From NCBI RefSeq assembly GCF_001650915.1, contig NZ_LXYO01000023.1, forward strand, positions 248,001 through 312,000: a DNA stretch of 64,000 bases. The letters run 5' to 3'. The notes under the pieces were generated by a model, which was not told the DNA's origin, searched no databases, and saw nothing but the letters and a program-made list of their open reading frames with translations. This stretch comes from Marinobacter sp. EhC06 (GTDB taxonomy: Bacteria > Pseudomonadota > Gammaproteobacteria > Pseudomonadales > Oleiphilaceae). Of this stretch, positions 27,090 through 35,732 are shown piece by piece (the stretch's first letter is position 1; each line of letters opens with the position of its first letter). A program made the position numbers and the translations under genes.

Positions 27090-27521
27090 TCAGTCCAAGG
27101 CACTGGCGTGCTTTGGCGGCTCCAGACCAAAACCGGTACGTGCCAGCTCGGCCAGGATAGCTGTACGCGTGACTATACCAATCAGTTTGTCGTGATCCAC
27201 AACAGGGTACACCTTTGGCTTGCCCGCACCGAGGTTCTGGGCGAGATCCACCACTGACATCTCTGCCGAAATAGTGACCGGTTTCCGGAACATGACATCG
27301 TCAACGAGCGGGTCGCCCTCGCGGTGATAGCCGCTGACCAGGAGGGCATGAATGCAGTCCTGCTCGGAGATAAAACCGATGACATGGCGGTGGTCATCAA
27401 CAACCGGCAGGCCGGTTACGTGGTTGTGGAGCAGCATCTTCACCACTTTGGTGAGCTGCGTGCCACAACGGATCGGCTCGATGTGGTTCCACATGACATC
27501 TGACACTTTCAGTGAACGCAT
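27090..27521 (-). CDS. Stand-alone CBS-domain pair protein
   Basis: 143-residue protein consisting of two CBS domains (about residues 5-60 and 75-130), which usually pair into a Bateman module that binds adenosyl ligands. Visible motifs are VSDVMWNHIEPIRCGTQLTK and LPVVDDHRHVIGFISEQDCI, and in the second half VYPVVDHDKLIGIVTRTAIL. There is no fused enzyme or channel. ATG 27521 follows GGGAGGG; the longer frame to 27593 adds unconserved residues. Its physiological role is unknown. Confidence 0.82.
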   Translation of the reverse strand: MRSLKVSDVMWNHIEPIRCGTQLTKVVKMLLHNHVTGLPVVDDHRHVIGFISEQDCIHALLVSGYHREGDPLVDDVMFRKPVTISAEMSVVDLAQNLGAGKPKVYPVVDHDKLIGIVTRTAILAELARTGFGLEPPKHASALD

Positions 27522-27703
27522 GGGCAGAATCCCTCCCCTTGTTGGATGGTCGCCATTGCTATGAGCATAGGCAATCACACCCGAATCCACCACTTTTCCC
27601 GGACCATCGGTTTACACGGAAAAATATCTGACTAAACTCAACCGGTTATACCCAACCCGGGTCAAAAATCCAAACCAATCCATGGCAGACAGAGGGAGAT
27701 CCC

Positions 27704-29065
27704 ATGGAAGCTATTTCTGAATTCGTAGGGCAGATAAACGGACTGGTCTGGGGCCCACCCATGCTGGTTCTGATACTGGGCGTGGGGCTGTTCCTCAGCC
27801 TCGGCCTCAAGCTGATGCCGGTGCTGAAGCTGGGCGCCGGCTTCCGGCTGATGTGGAAAGGTCGTACTGCCGCCGGTGCCGAATCCGAGGGTGAGATCCC
27901 GCCGTTCCAGGCCTTGATGACAGCCCTTTCCGCCACGGTTGGCACAGGTAACATTGCCGGCGTTGCAACAGCGGTGTTCCTGGGTGGCCCCGGGGCCCTC
28001 TTCTGGATGTGGCTTACGGCCCTGGTGGGCATGGCCACCAAGTACTCTGAGGCAGTGCTGGCAGTGCGTTACCGGGAGGTAGACGAGCGCGGCGACCACG
28101 TCGGTGGCCCCATGTACTACATCCGTAACGGGCTGGGCCGCAAATGGGCCTGGCTTGGCGTGCTGTTTGCCGTCTTTGCAGCCATTGCCGGCTTCGGCAT
28201 CGGCAACACCGTTCAGGCCAACTCGGTGGCCGATGTCATGGAGACCAATTTCGGACTGCCGCACTGGCTGACCGGCCTGGTTCTCATGGTTCTGGTGGGT
28301 ATGGTCCTGATCGGAGGCATCCGAAGGATTGGCCATGTTGCCAGCGCCCTGGTGCCGCTGATGGCCGTTTCCTACCTGATCGCCGGGCTTGTGGTGCTGG
28401 CGATTAACGCCGCCGACATCCCTGCCGCCTTTTCCCTGGTGATCAAGCATGCTTTCAGTCCTATCGCCGCCGAGGGTGGATTTGCCGGTGCGGCGGTCTG
28501 GGCGGCGATCCGCTTCGGGGTAGCACGCGGCATCTTCTCCAACGAAGCCGGCCTGGGCTCTGCCCCCATTGCCCACGCCGCCGCACAAACCCGGAACCCG
28601 ATCAACCAGGGCATGGTGGCCATGCTCGGCACCTTCATTGATACCATCATTATCTGCACCATCACTGGCCTTGTGATTATCACATCCGGCACCTGGACCT
28701 CCGGGGAATCCGGCGCGGCATTGACGTCCATGGCGTTCCAGGAGGCGCTTCCCGGCGTTGGCAACTATCTTGTAGCTATTGCCCTGGCAGTATTTGCATT
28801 TACCACCATCCTCGGTTGGTCATTCTATGGGGAGCGCTGTATTGAGTTCCTGTTCGGCGTAAAGGCCATAGTGCCATACCGCGTTGCATGGATTCTGGCC
28901 ATCCCGGTGGGCGCCACCCTCAATCTGGGCTTCGTCTGGCTGGTGGCGGATACCCTGAATGCCATGATGGCTCTGCCAAACCTGATTGCCTTGCTGATGC
29001 TGAGCCCGGTTGTGTTCAAGCTTACCCGGGAGCACTTTGAGAAAGAGAAGGCATTGGGGGTTTGA
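27704..29065 (+). CDS. Alanine/glycine:cation symporter (AGCS family)
   Basis: 453-residue sodium/alanine (or glycine) symporter with about eleven spans. The family signature is in MTALSATVGTGNIAGVATAV and in FSNEAGLGSAPIAHAAA (the conserved N-E-A-G-x-G-S-A motif). It imports small neutral amino acids with sodium. GGGAGAT precedes ATG 27704. It is probably monocistronic, with the peroxiredoxin gene following 122 nt later behind its own leader. Confidence 0.9.
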   Translation: MEAISEFVGQINGLVWGPPMLVLILGVGLFLSLGLKLMPVLKLGAGFRLMWKGRTAAGAESEGEIPPFQALMTALSATVGTGNIAGVATAVFLGGPGALFWMWLTALVGMATKYSEAVLAVRYREVDERGDHVGGPMYYIRNGLGRKWAWLGVLFAVFAAIAGFGIGNTVQANSVADVMETNFGLPHWLTGLVLMVLVGMVLIGGIRRIGHVASALVPLMAVSYLIAGLVVLAINAADIPAAFSLVIKHAFSPIAAEGGFAGAAVWAAIRFGVARGIFSNEAGLGSAPIAHAAAQTRNPINQGMVAMLGTFIDTIIICTITGLVIITSGTWTSGESGAALTSMAFQEALPGVGNYLVAIALAVFAFTTILGWSFYGERCIEFLFGVKAIVPYRVAWILAIPVGATLNLGFVWLVADTLNAMMALPNLIALLMLSPVVFKLTREHFEKEKALGV

Positions 29066-29187
29066 GCCCCTTGTAATTGCCTCATCTGGCACCAAGGTTT
29101 GTCGTATACACTCAGAACACAACCCGGCAGTTTTCGGGCCGGAATAACAAACGAAATTGTCACTACCATGATCGAAGGAGAGTACAC

Positions 29188-29841
29188 ATGACTTTACGTC
29201 TCGGAGATACCGCACCCGATTTTGAGCAGGACTCCAGTGAAGGGAAGATTTCGTTTTACGACTGGCTGGGCGACAGCTGGGGTGTATTGTTTTCACACCC
29301 GGCGGATTTCACCCCGGTCTGCACCACGGAGCTGGGCCTGACCGCCAAACTGAAAGACGAGTTCGCCAAGCGCGGCGTGAAGGCCATCGCCCTGAGTGTT
29401 GATCCGGTCGATTCCCACCACGAGTGGATCAAGGACATCAACGAAACCCAGGGTTGCTCGGTGAACTTTCCGATCATCGCGGACCACGACCGCAAAGTGT
29501 CGCAGCTGTACGACATGATTCACCCGAATGCCGACAGCAGCCTTACCGTGCGCTCGCTGTTCGTGATCGACCCGAACAAGAAAGTACGGCTGATGATTAC
29601 CTACCCGGCCAGCACCGGTCGGAACTTCAATGAAGTTCTGCGGGTAATCGATTCGCTGCAGTTGACCGACGAGCACAAGGTCGCCACCCCGGGCAACTGG
29701 GAACGTGGCGGTGACGTAGTCATCGTTCCGTCCCTGCAGGATGAGGATGAAATCAAGCAGCGCTTCCCGAAAGGCTATAAGGCGGTGAAATCCTACCTGC
29801 GGATGACACCGGACCCGAAAGCCAACTGGAGCGGTGACTGA
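29188..29841 (+). CDS. 1-Cys peroxiredoxin (Prx6 subfamily)
   Basis: 217-residue thiol peroxidase. The peroxidatic Cys is in the PADFTPVCTTEL motif (near residue 46), with the Prx6 helix HHEWIKDINE following. The long C-terminal domain (GDVVIVPSLQDEDEI) marks the 1-Cys type, and no resolving Cys is evident. It reduces hydrogen and organic peroxides. ATG 29188 follows AAGGAG at ideal spacing; the longer upstream frame to 29077 is a leader. A strong terminator follows. Confidence 0.92.
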   Translation: MTLRLGDTAPDFEQDSSEGKISFYDWLGDSWGVLFSHPADFTPVCTTELGLTAKLKDEFAKRGVKAIALSVDPVDSHHEWIKDINETQGCSVNFPIIADHDRKVSQLYDMIHPNADSSLTVRSLFVIDPNKKVRLMITYPASTGRNFNEVLRVIDSLQLTDEHKVATPGNWERGGDVVIVPSLQDEDEIKQRFPKGYKAVKSYLRMTPDPKANWSGD

Positions 29842-29864
29842 TCACCAGCCTCCAGGCCAAATAA

Positions 29865-29901
29865 AAAGGCCGGGCAGCTTAACAGCTGTCCGGCCTTTTT
29901 T
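29865..29901. terminator. Intrinsic terminator shared by the peroxiredoxin and metQ genes
   Basis: A 15-bp stem (29865-29879 with 29884-29898, one G-U) on a TAAC loop is followed by T run 29896-29901 and preceded by an A run, so it can serve the forward peroxiredoxin gene and the convergent metQ gene. Confidence 0.9.
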
Positions 29902-29952
29902 GTGGAAGTGGGCTCAGATGAACGTTTTCATCTGACCCCGATACTTCAGTTA

Positions 29953-30735
29953 TCAGAATGCCGGAACAACGGCACCTTCATACTTCTCCATGATGAAGTC
30001 TCGAACCGCGTCAGACTTCAGCGCCGCAGCCAGCTTCTGCATGGCTTCGCTGTCCTTGTTGTCCGGACGTGCCACCAGGATATTCACGTAGGGTGACTCG
30101 GAGCCTTCGATCACCAGCGCATCTTCAGACGGGTTCAATCCAGCTTCCAGCGCATAGTTGGTGTTGATCAGCGCCAAGTCCACCTGGTTCAGGATACGGG
30201 GCAGGGTGGCTGCTTCCAGTTCTTTGAAGTCCAGGTTTTTCGGGTTATCTGCAATATCACGGGGTGTCGCAGTGATCTTGCTCTCATCCTTCAGGGTAAT
30301 CACACCGGCCTTCTGCAGGAGCAGCAGTGCACGGCCACCGTTGGTGGGATCGTTCGGAATGGCAACTACGGCACCTTCTTGCAGCTCGTCCAGCGAATCG
30401 ATCTTGCTGGAGTAGGCGCCAAACGGCTCAACGTGAACGCCCGTCACGGTTACCAGGTTGGTACCACGGCCTTCGTTGAACTCGTCCAGGTACGGCTGGT
30501 GCTGGAAGAAGTTGGCGTCCATCCGCTTCTGATCAACCTGGATGTTTGGCTGGATGTAATCGGTGAACACCTTCACGTCCAGTTCCACGCCCTGCTCCGC
30601 CAGCTGTGGCTTCACGAATTCCAGGATCTCGGCATGGGGAACCGGGGTGGCGGCTACGGAGAGCTCTTCGGCAGCAACGGCGCCGGAGAAAGTGGCTGCG
30701 GCAGCCAGTGCTGCGAGTGTTTTCTTCAGATTCAT
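29953..30735 (-). CDS. metQ: Methionine ABC transporter substrate-binding protein
   Basis: 260-residue NlpA/MetQ-family periplasmic binding protein. The signal peptide (MNLKKTLAALAAAATFSGAVAA) lacks the lipobox Cys of many MetQ proteins, so this copy is probably soluble in the periplasm. The conserved ATPVPHAEIL start, the KVFTDYIQPN strand and the PNDPTNGGRALLLLQ motif are all present. It delivers D/L-methionine to MetNI. It is third in a metN-metI-metQ operon, separated from metI by a 182-bp palindromic element. Confidence 0.9.
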   Translation of the reverse strand: MNLKKTLAALAAAATFSGAVAAEELSVAATPVPHAEILEFVKPQLAEQGVELDVKVFTDYIQPNIQVDQKRMDANFFQHQPYLDEFNEGRGTNLVTVTGVHVEPFGAYSSKIDSLDELQEGAVVAIPNDPTNGGRALLLLQKAGVITLKDESKITATPRDIADNPKNLDFKELEAATLPRILNQVDLALINTNYALEAGLNPSEDALVIEGSESPYVNILVARPDNKDSEAMQKLAAALKSDAVRDFIMEKYEGAVVPAF

Positions 30736-30798
30736 GGATTAGTTCTCCTGTTGGACATCTTGAACGAATGAATTCGGGTTGGGAGTACGGCCTGCGGT

Positions 30799-30980
30799 CG
30801 GTCGGAGTCCCCTTCCGAAAAACGCCCGTAAATACCCCTGCGGGGTCCAGCCAGCAATCACAGATTGCTGTCGTTCGGCTGTCGCATAAAGCTTCGCTTT
30901 ATATGCGCTCGGCCTCACCCATGTAGGGCTCGGTCGCGCCATCCCTGGCGCTCCACGTTTTCGGAAGGGGACTCCGACCG
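30799..30980. repeat. 182-bp structured palindrome between metI and metQ (23-bp perfect arms)
   Basis: Arms 30799-30821 and 30958-30980 are perfect inverted copies. The interior is packed with smaller hairpins (GCAATC/GATTGC, CATAAAG/CTTTATATG, GCGCCA/TGGCGC, ACCCC/GGGGT), giving a multi-branched RNA or cruciform. There is no transposase or credible frame. It lies between two genes of one operon, so it could tune metQ versus metI transcript levels. Confidence 0.8.
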
Positions 30981-31004
30981 CCCACCGGCCCATATCCAGC
31001 TTTT

Positions 31005-31670
31005 CTACTTTCTGCTGAAGTACAGAACCAGACGGTCGCCGACCATCTGCAGCACCTGTACGAAAATAACCAGTAGCGCGACTGTAATGACCATTACGTC
31101 GGTCTGGAATCGCTGATAGCCGAAGCGGATCGCCAGGTCGCCGAGGCCACCGCCGCCAATAACGCCGGACATGGCCGCATAGGAAACCAGAGTGATCGCG
31201 GTAACGGTGATCCCGGCAATGATGCCTGGCAGCGCTTCCGGTAACAGAGCTCCGAAGATGATCTGTTTAACGCTCGCACCCATCGCCTGGGTAGCTTCGA
31301 TGATGCCGCGGTCCACTTCCCGCAGGGAGGTTTCCACCAGTCGGGCGAAGAACGGTGCACCGCCAGCCACCAATGGCGGAATCGCGCCGGCCACGCCCAA
31401 TGATGTACCGATCAGCATTACGGTAAACGGGATCATTACGATCAGCAGGATAATGAACGGCACGGAACGAAGTACGTTCACCACGAACGACAGCACCGCA
31501 TAGGCGACCGGCTGTTCCAGAAGCTGGCGTTTGCCGAACAGGAACAGCAGGACACCGATCGGCAGGCCGATCAGGACACTGAACAGCAGGGACATACCCA
31601 CCATTACCAGGGTATCCCAGCTGGCCCAGCCGATTTCGCTCCAGTCTACATTACTCCACAGGGCTTCCAT
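31005..31670 (-). CDS. metI: Methionine ABC transporter permease
   Basis: 221-residue permease with five spans. The BPD-type EAA loop is visible in VKQIIFGALLPEALPGIIAG, and the N-terminal TLVMVGMSLLFSVLIGLPIG segment is typical of MetI. It forms the channel for methionine uptake with two MetN subunits. Its ATG shares one base with the metN stop codon, showing translational coupling. Confidence 0.92.
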   Translation of the reverse strand: MEALWSNVDWSEIGWASWDTLVMVGMSLLFSVLIGLPIGVLLFLFGKRQLLEQPVAYAVLSFVVNVLRSVPFIILLIVMIPFTVMLIGTSLGVAGAIPPLVAGGAPFFARLVETSLREVDRGIIEATQAMGASVKQIIFGALLPEALPGIIAGITVTAITLVSYAAMSGVIGGGGLGDLAIRFGYQRFQTDVMVITVALLVIFVQVLQMVGDRLVLYFSRK

Positions 31671-32677
31671 CAGCGCAGCACCTCCACGTGAACGTCGGCG
31701 GCTTTCAGCGCCTGCATGGCCACCTCGAGATCACCGCCCACCAGTGACAGGGTCAGCTGGCCGTAGGGTGTGTCCTTGATGTGGTCGATTCGGCCGGAGA
31801 GGATGCTGAAATCCACGCCGGATTCCCGGGCGACGCTGCCCAAAAGGGGCTTGTAGGTGGATTCGCCCTTGAACGTCAGGCGCAGGATCCGGCCGTCGGC
31901 TTTGCTCAGGTCTTCCTGCAGTTCGTCCCGGTCAATGCTCTCGCTTTCGAATACGAAGTCCCGGGTGGTCGGGTGTTTCGGGTGCAGGAACACCTCGCTG
32001 ACCGGCCCCATTTCCACCACCTCACCGGCGTCCATAACAGCAACCCGGTCGCAGACGCGGCGTACCACGTCCATTTCATGGGTGATCAGGACGATGGTCA
32101 GACCCAGTTCACGGTTGATGTCCGCCAGCAGCTTCAGAACCGACTGAGTGGTTTGCGGGTCCAGGGCGCTGGTGGCTTCGTCGCAGAGCAGGATCGTGGG
32201 CCGGCAGGCCAGGGCACGGGCAATGCCCACGCGCTGTTTCTGGCCACCAGAAAGCTGCGACGGGTATTTGTTGGCGTGGTCGGTAAGGCTGACCCGGGCC
32301 AGCAGTTCTTCGACGCGATCCCGGATTTCGGTCTTCGAGTAGATGCCTGCCAGCTTCATGGGGAAGGCAATGTTGTCCGCCACGGTCTTCGACGACAGCA
32401 GGTTGAAGTGCTGGAAGATCATTCCCACTTTGCGGCGAAAAGCGCGAAGCTCGGCGGCGTTGTAGTCGGTGATGTTCTCGTCATCGATCAGAATTCGGCC
32501 GCCGGTGGGTGGTTCCAGCAGATTGATCAGACGCACCAGCGTCGATTTGCCGGCGCCGGAATGGCCAACGATGCCGAATACCTCGCCGGTTTCAATGGTC
32601 ATATCGGTGGGATGCAGCGCGGGGATCGCCCGGCCGCCTACCTGATACGACTTCTGTACCTGGTCAAATACAATCAC
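31670..32677 (-). CDS. metN: Methionine ABC transporter ATP-binding protein
   Basis: 335-residue ATPase with Walker A ([11 protein letters not shown]), Q-loop, signature [15 protein letters not shown] and Walker B ([12 protein letters not shown]), plus the C-terminal NIL regulatory domain (about residues 255-335) through which methionine inhibits transport in characterised homologues. It is first in the operon, with the promoter in the divergent region shared with the HDOD gene. I saw no convincing riboswitch or Met-box there. Confidence 0.93.
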   Translation of the reverse strand: MIVFDQVQKSYQVGGRAIPALHPTDMTIETGEVFGIVGHSGAGKSTLVRLINLLEPPTGGRILIDDENITDYNAAELRAFRRKVGMIFQHFNLLSSKTVADNIAFPMKLAGIYSKTEIRDRVEELLARVSLTDHANKYPSQLSGGQKQRVGIARALACRPTILLCDEATSALDPQTTQSVLKLLADINRELGLTIVLITHEMDVVRRVCDRVAVMDAGEVVEMGPVSEVFLHPKHPTTRDFVFESESIDRDELQEDLSKADGRILRLTFKGESTYKPLLGSVARESGVDFSILSGRIDHIKDTPYGQLTLSLVGGDLEVAMQALKAADVHVEVLR

Positions 32678-32892
32678 GGTCAGCGCCTTGTGGGTGCAGC
32701 GTTAAAACCGGCGATTATAGCCCAAACGGTCGGCAAACCCGAATTCCGGAATGATTCTCAGTGTGGGTAGATATCCCTACACAAACGGTTACCTGACACC
32801 GCACAGCCCGGTGAACTAAACTTGGATAACAAAAGAACCTTACATTTCCCCGGAGCTCTTTCAGAGACGCGCTGCCCCATGGACTCACCAAC

Positions 32893-34314
32893 GTGACCAA
32901 CGAAAAACAACCAACGCCCTCAAGGATGAACTCCACCCAGGCATGGGTTACCTATCTCAGCAAAGTCGAGCTGCCGGTACTCGCCAATACGCTTCGACGC
33001 ATTAATGAGCTGACCGATAGCCAGAACAGCACAGTCAACGAGCTGGCCAACGTGATTCTCAACGATGCCCAGCTCACCTCCCAGGTTCTGCGGCTGTCCA
33101 ATACCGTGTTCTACAACCAGACCCGAACCCAGGTCAGCACGGTTAGCCGGGCTATCACCCTGATCGGCTTCGACGCGGTGAAGTCCATGGCGATTTCCTC
33201 ACTGATCGTCGACACCCTGCTGAAACGGAACGACCGTCCCCACCTTTTGCGCTGCCTGGCCCGGGCGATCCATGCCGCTGTCCAGGCCCGGTGTCTGATG
33301 CCGAAACGCAACGAGACCGCGCTTGAAGAGGTGTTTATCGGAGCGCTGCTGATGAACATCGGCGAGCTGGCCTTCTGGTCCTGCGAAACCGATCAGGCCT
33401 CAGAACTGGAAGAGCGCCTGCGGCTTGAGGAGCCGCCGGTTGAAGCCCAGAAGGCCGTGCTGCACTCAACCTTTACCGAAATCACCCGGGGCCTTGTGGA
33501 TGCCTGGTCCCTGGGGCCTTTTATCAAGGATGTTGTCTCGCCGGGGCAGGCCAACTCCATGGCCTCCAGCCTGGTGCGCAATTCCGTGGATATGGCCCGA
33601 CTATCCGAGCAGGGCTGGAGCGGTCCGGACATGGACAAGGTGCTGGAACGCCTGGGCAAGGACATCGGTGAGAGCCCGGCCGTGGTTCGCGACCAGCTTA
33701 AGGTGAATGCCTCGGAAGCGACTCGCGTTGCGGTATCTCTGGGCATTCCCCAGGTCACCGCCATGATGCCGGGTGCCGAGGGCAAATTAGGCGAAACCGG
33801 AGCAAAGGCTCCGGACATGGATGCGGAACTTCAGCTGGAAATCCTGCGTGAATTAAGCCATTGCCTGGCCGAGAAACCCGACATCAACGAGGTTTGCCAG
33901 TTGGTGATAGAGGGAATCCACCGGGCAATCGGTATGCAGCGGGTGGCTCTGTTAATGAGTGACCGCACCGGCAACGAACTGGTGCCCCGAAAACTCGGCG
34001 GTCGCGGCACCGAGGAATGGCGTCAGCACTTCGTGATCCCCAAGGACGGCACCGGGCCACTGGGTTCGCTTCTGCCCCATGCCCACTGCAGCATCTACGA
34101 ACCCAAACCAAACTCCGAAGGCGTGGCTTATGATCGTTGGCTCGGCAAAGTACCTGCCCTGATTGGCCCGATCAAGGCAAACGGCCGGCTGATCGGTCTG
34201 TTCTATGCCGACAATGCCGCCGGCGCCTACGTGCCCTCAAAAGAGCAGTTATCAGCGTTCGGCCACTTTATTCAGAACGCGCAGCTGTGCCTGACCTTAC
34301 TCTCTACCCATTAG
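32893..34314 (+). CDS. HDOD-GAF signalling protein
   Basis: 473-residue protein with an N-terminal HDOD domain (about residues 15-215: LPVLANTLRRINELTDSQNS, LANVILNDAQLTSQVLRLSN, IGALLMNIGELAFW) that lacks a full HD metal site, as is normal for HDOD. A GAF-like domain at about 320-470 follows (CLAEKPDINEVCQLVIEGIH, LIGLFYADNA). Such proteins act as scaffolds in signalling linked to cyclic di-GMP. I kept GTG 32893; ATG 32926 is an alternative, but AAGG abuts it too closely. Confidence 0.78.
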   Translation: MTNEKQPTPSRMNSTQAWVTYLSKVELPVLANTLRRINELTDSQNSTVNELANVILNDAQLTSQVLRLSNTVFYNQTRTQVSTVSRAITLIGFDAVKSMAISSLIVDTLLKRNDRPHLLRCLARAIHAAVQARCLMPKRNETALEEVFIGALLMNIGELAFWSCETDQASELEERLRLEEPPVEAQKAVLHSTFTEITRGLVDAWSLGPFIKDVVSPGQANSMASSLVRNSVDMARLSEQGWSGPDMDKVLERLGKDIGESPAVVRDQLKVNASEATRVAVSLGIPQVTAMMPGAEGKLGETGAKAPDMDAELQLEILRELSHCLAEKPDINEVCQLVIEGIHRAIGMQRVALLMSDRTGNELVPRKLGGRGTEEWRQHFVIPKDGTGPLGSLLPHAHCSIYEPKPNSEGVAYDRWLGKVPALIGPIKANGRLIGLFYADNAAGAYVPSKEQLSAFGHFIQNAQLCLTLLSTH

Positions 34315-34321
34315 CATCCAC

Positions 34322-35023
34322 TCAGAGCTCGTAGAGCCTGGTGACATGCAGAATCGGCCCGGTTGGGGATCCTGTCGGTGAACCGCCTTCGGGTTCAAGA
34401 CTGATCGCCAGGGTCCGGCTGCGGGTCAAAGAGCTTTGGGCTTCATCCGACAGCGCCACCTCATGAGTGTCACCCGCCGGGAGGACCCCGAGAGAGAGTG
34501 GCTCACCATCCTCCGGAACAACCCAGAGCTCATAATCCTTGCCTGACTCGGCGGTGCCTGCGGCAACAGAGCGCAATTTCAGCAGGTTGCCACCACCGGT
34601 TTCACTCAACAGCCACAGCGGATCGCCCATATCGGCCTTGATGATTGCTCCGGCCAACAAGGGTCGCTCGACACCCGGGGACGGCTGCTGCAGCAACAGA
34701 ACCGCGAAAAGAACCGCCGCAGCGGTTGCCACCAAGCCCCAGCCTGGCCAGAACCAACCGGCTTTTGCTGAGGACGCCGCTGTCGTTGTGGCCTGTTCCG
34801 GCCACAACCGCCTCTGGATGTCTGACCATACGCGGGGCGGTGGGGTTTCCTGCGGTGTGGCCGTCGATAACGCGCCCAACTGCTGCTCCCAGAACCAGAC
34901 TTCCTGGCGTACCCGGCCTGACTCCATCATCCATCCTTCAAAGCGGAGACGGGCAGGGCCTTTGAGGGATCCCAGAACATATTCAGCGGCAAGAATTTCT
35001 ACGCGTTCAGGTGATTTTCTCAT
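34322..35023 (-). CDS. Anti-sigma factor, RskA/anti-sigma-K type
   Basis: 233-residue membrane-anchored protein. The cytosolic N-terminal anti-sigma domain is at about residues 7-85 (ILAAEYVLGSLKGPARLRFE), one span follows at about 100-120 (LVATAAAVLFAVLLL), then a periplasmic RskA C-terminal domain (KDYELWVVPEDGEPLSLGVL). It should hold the co-transcribed ECF sigma factor at the membrane until periplasmic proteolysis. It overlaps the sigma gene by 4 nt (ATGA). The divergent DUF4331 cluster is the obvious candidate target. Confidence 0.87.
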   Translation of the reverse strand: MRKSPERVEILAAEYVLGSLKGPARLRFEGWMMESGRVRQEVWFWEQQLGALSTATPQETPPPRVWSDIQRRLWPEQATTTAASSAKAGWFWPGWGLVATAAAVLFAVLLLQQPSPGVERPLLAGAIIKADMGDPLWLLSETGGGNLLKLRSVAAGTAESGKDYELWVVPEDGEPLSLGVLPAGDTHEVALSDEAQSSLTRSRTLAISLEPEGGSPTGSPTGPILHVTRLYEL

Positions 35024-35577
35024 CGTTCAAGACACCTCTTAAGCGCCATGAGTCCCCTTCGGATCCAGCTCTTCACGGTGCCTACCGGAGAGTTCAGGGT
35101 TTCCGACAGCTCATCGTGAGTGAAGCCTCGGTAATAGGCGAGCAGGATGCTATCCCGCTGCACATCGCTGAGTTCTTCCAGGCAGCCGGTCAGCTGGGCC
35201 GAACCGGAGGTGCGCAACGAATCGTCCAGAGGTCCAGCACGCCTGTCCTCAACCTGTTCAAGGTGCTCATCGCCGGCCGTCTGCCGCACTTTCCGGGCGC
35301 GCATCAGATCAAGAGTCCGGTACCGGGCAATGGTCATCATCCAGGCCAGCGGCGCACCCCGGTCGCGGTGGTATTCGCCAGCGTGATGCCAGATCTGGAT
35401 GAAGCTCTCCTGCATCGCTTCTTCCGCAAGCTCTCGATGGTTCGCCAGTTTGACGCAAAGGCCGAACATTCTCGCCGCCACCTGGCTGTAGAGTTGTTGG
35501 AACGCTTGTCGATCCTTCCTCGCCACGGAACGCAGCAGTCGCATCAACTCATCCTGATTTACCTCGACAGAAGCCAT
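35020..35577 (-). CDS. ECF RNA polymerase sigma factor (SigK-like)
   Basis: 185-residue group-IV sigma factor. Region 2 is at about residues 20-90 (AFQQLYSQVAARMFGLCVKL, EEAMQESFIQIW, YRTLDLMRARK) and region 4 at about 125-180 (LSDVQRDSILLAYYRGFTHD, PVGTVKSWIRRGL). There is no C-terminal extension. ATG 35577 follows GAGGG; the longer frame to 35742 runs into the divergent promoter. It forms an operon with its RskA-type anti-sigma factor and is divergent from the DUF4331 cluster, suggesting control of itself and that cluster. Confidence 0.9.
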   Translation of the reverse strand: MASVEVNQDELMRLLRSVARKDRQAFQQLYSQVAARMFGLCVKLANHRELAEEAMQESFIQIWHHAGEYHRDRGAPLAWMMTIARYRTLDLMRARKVRQTAGDEHLEQVEDRRAGPLDDSLRTSGSAQLTGCLEELSDVQRDSILLAYYRGFTHDELSETLNSPVGTVKSWIRRGLMALKRCLER

Positions 35578-35732
35578 AAACACCCTCGTTGTTATGGTTA
35601 ATGCCCCAGGTACGGGCGTGCGGAAGCGGAAGTTGCGCTTATGCCGAAAAGAATTTTCCCAACGACTGCAACTTTTCAACGGGCCCGCTCGTTCCTTCCT
35701 CCGACGCACCCAAACACAGAGAGGAAAGCGAC

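Noticed and set aside
30781..30993. Small reverse frames inside the metI-metQ gap
   Set aside because: They translate the arms and hairpins of the 182-bp palindrome. There is no ribosome site and no protein-like composition.
32678..32892. Riboswitch or Met-box upstream of metN
   Set aside because: I could not find a SAM-type aptamer fold or repeated AGACGTCT-like boxes. Only ordinary AT-richer intergenic sequence is present.
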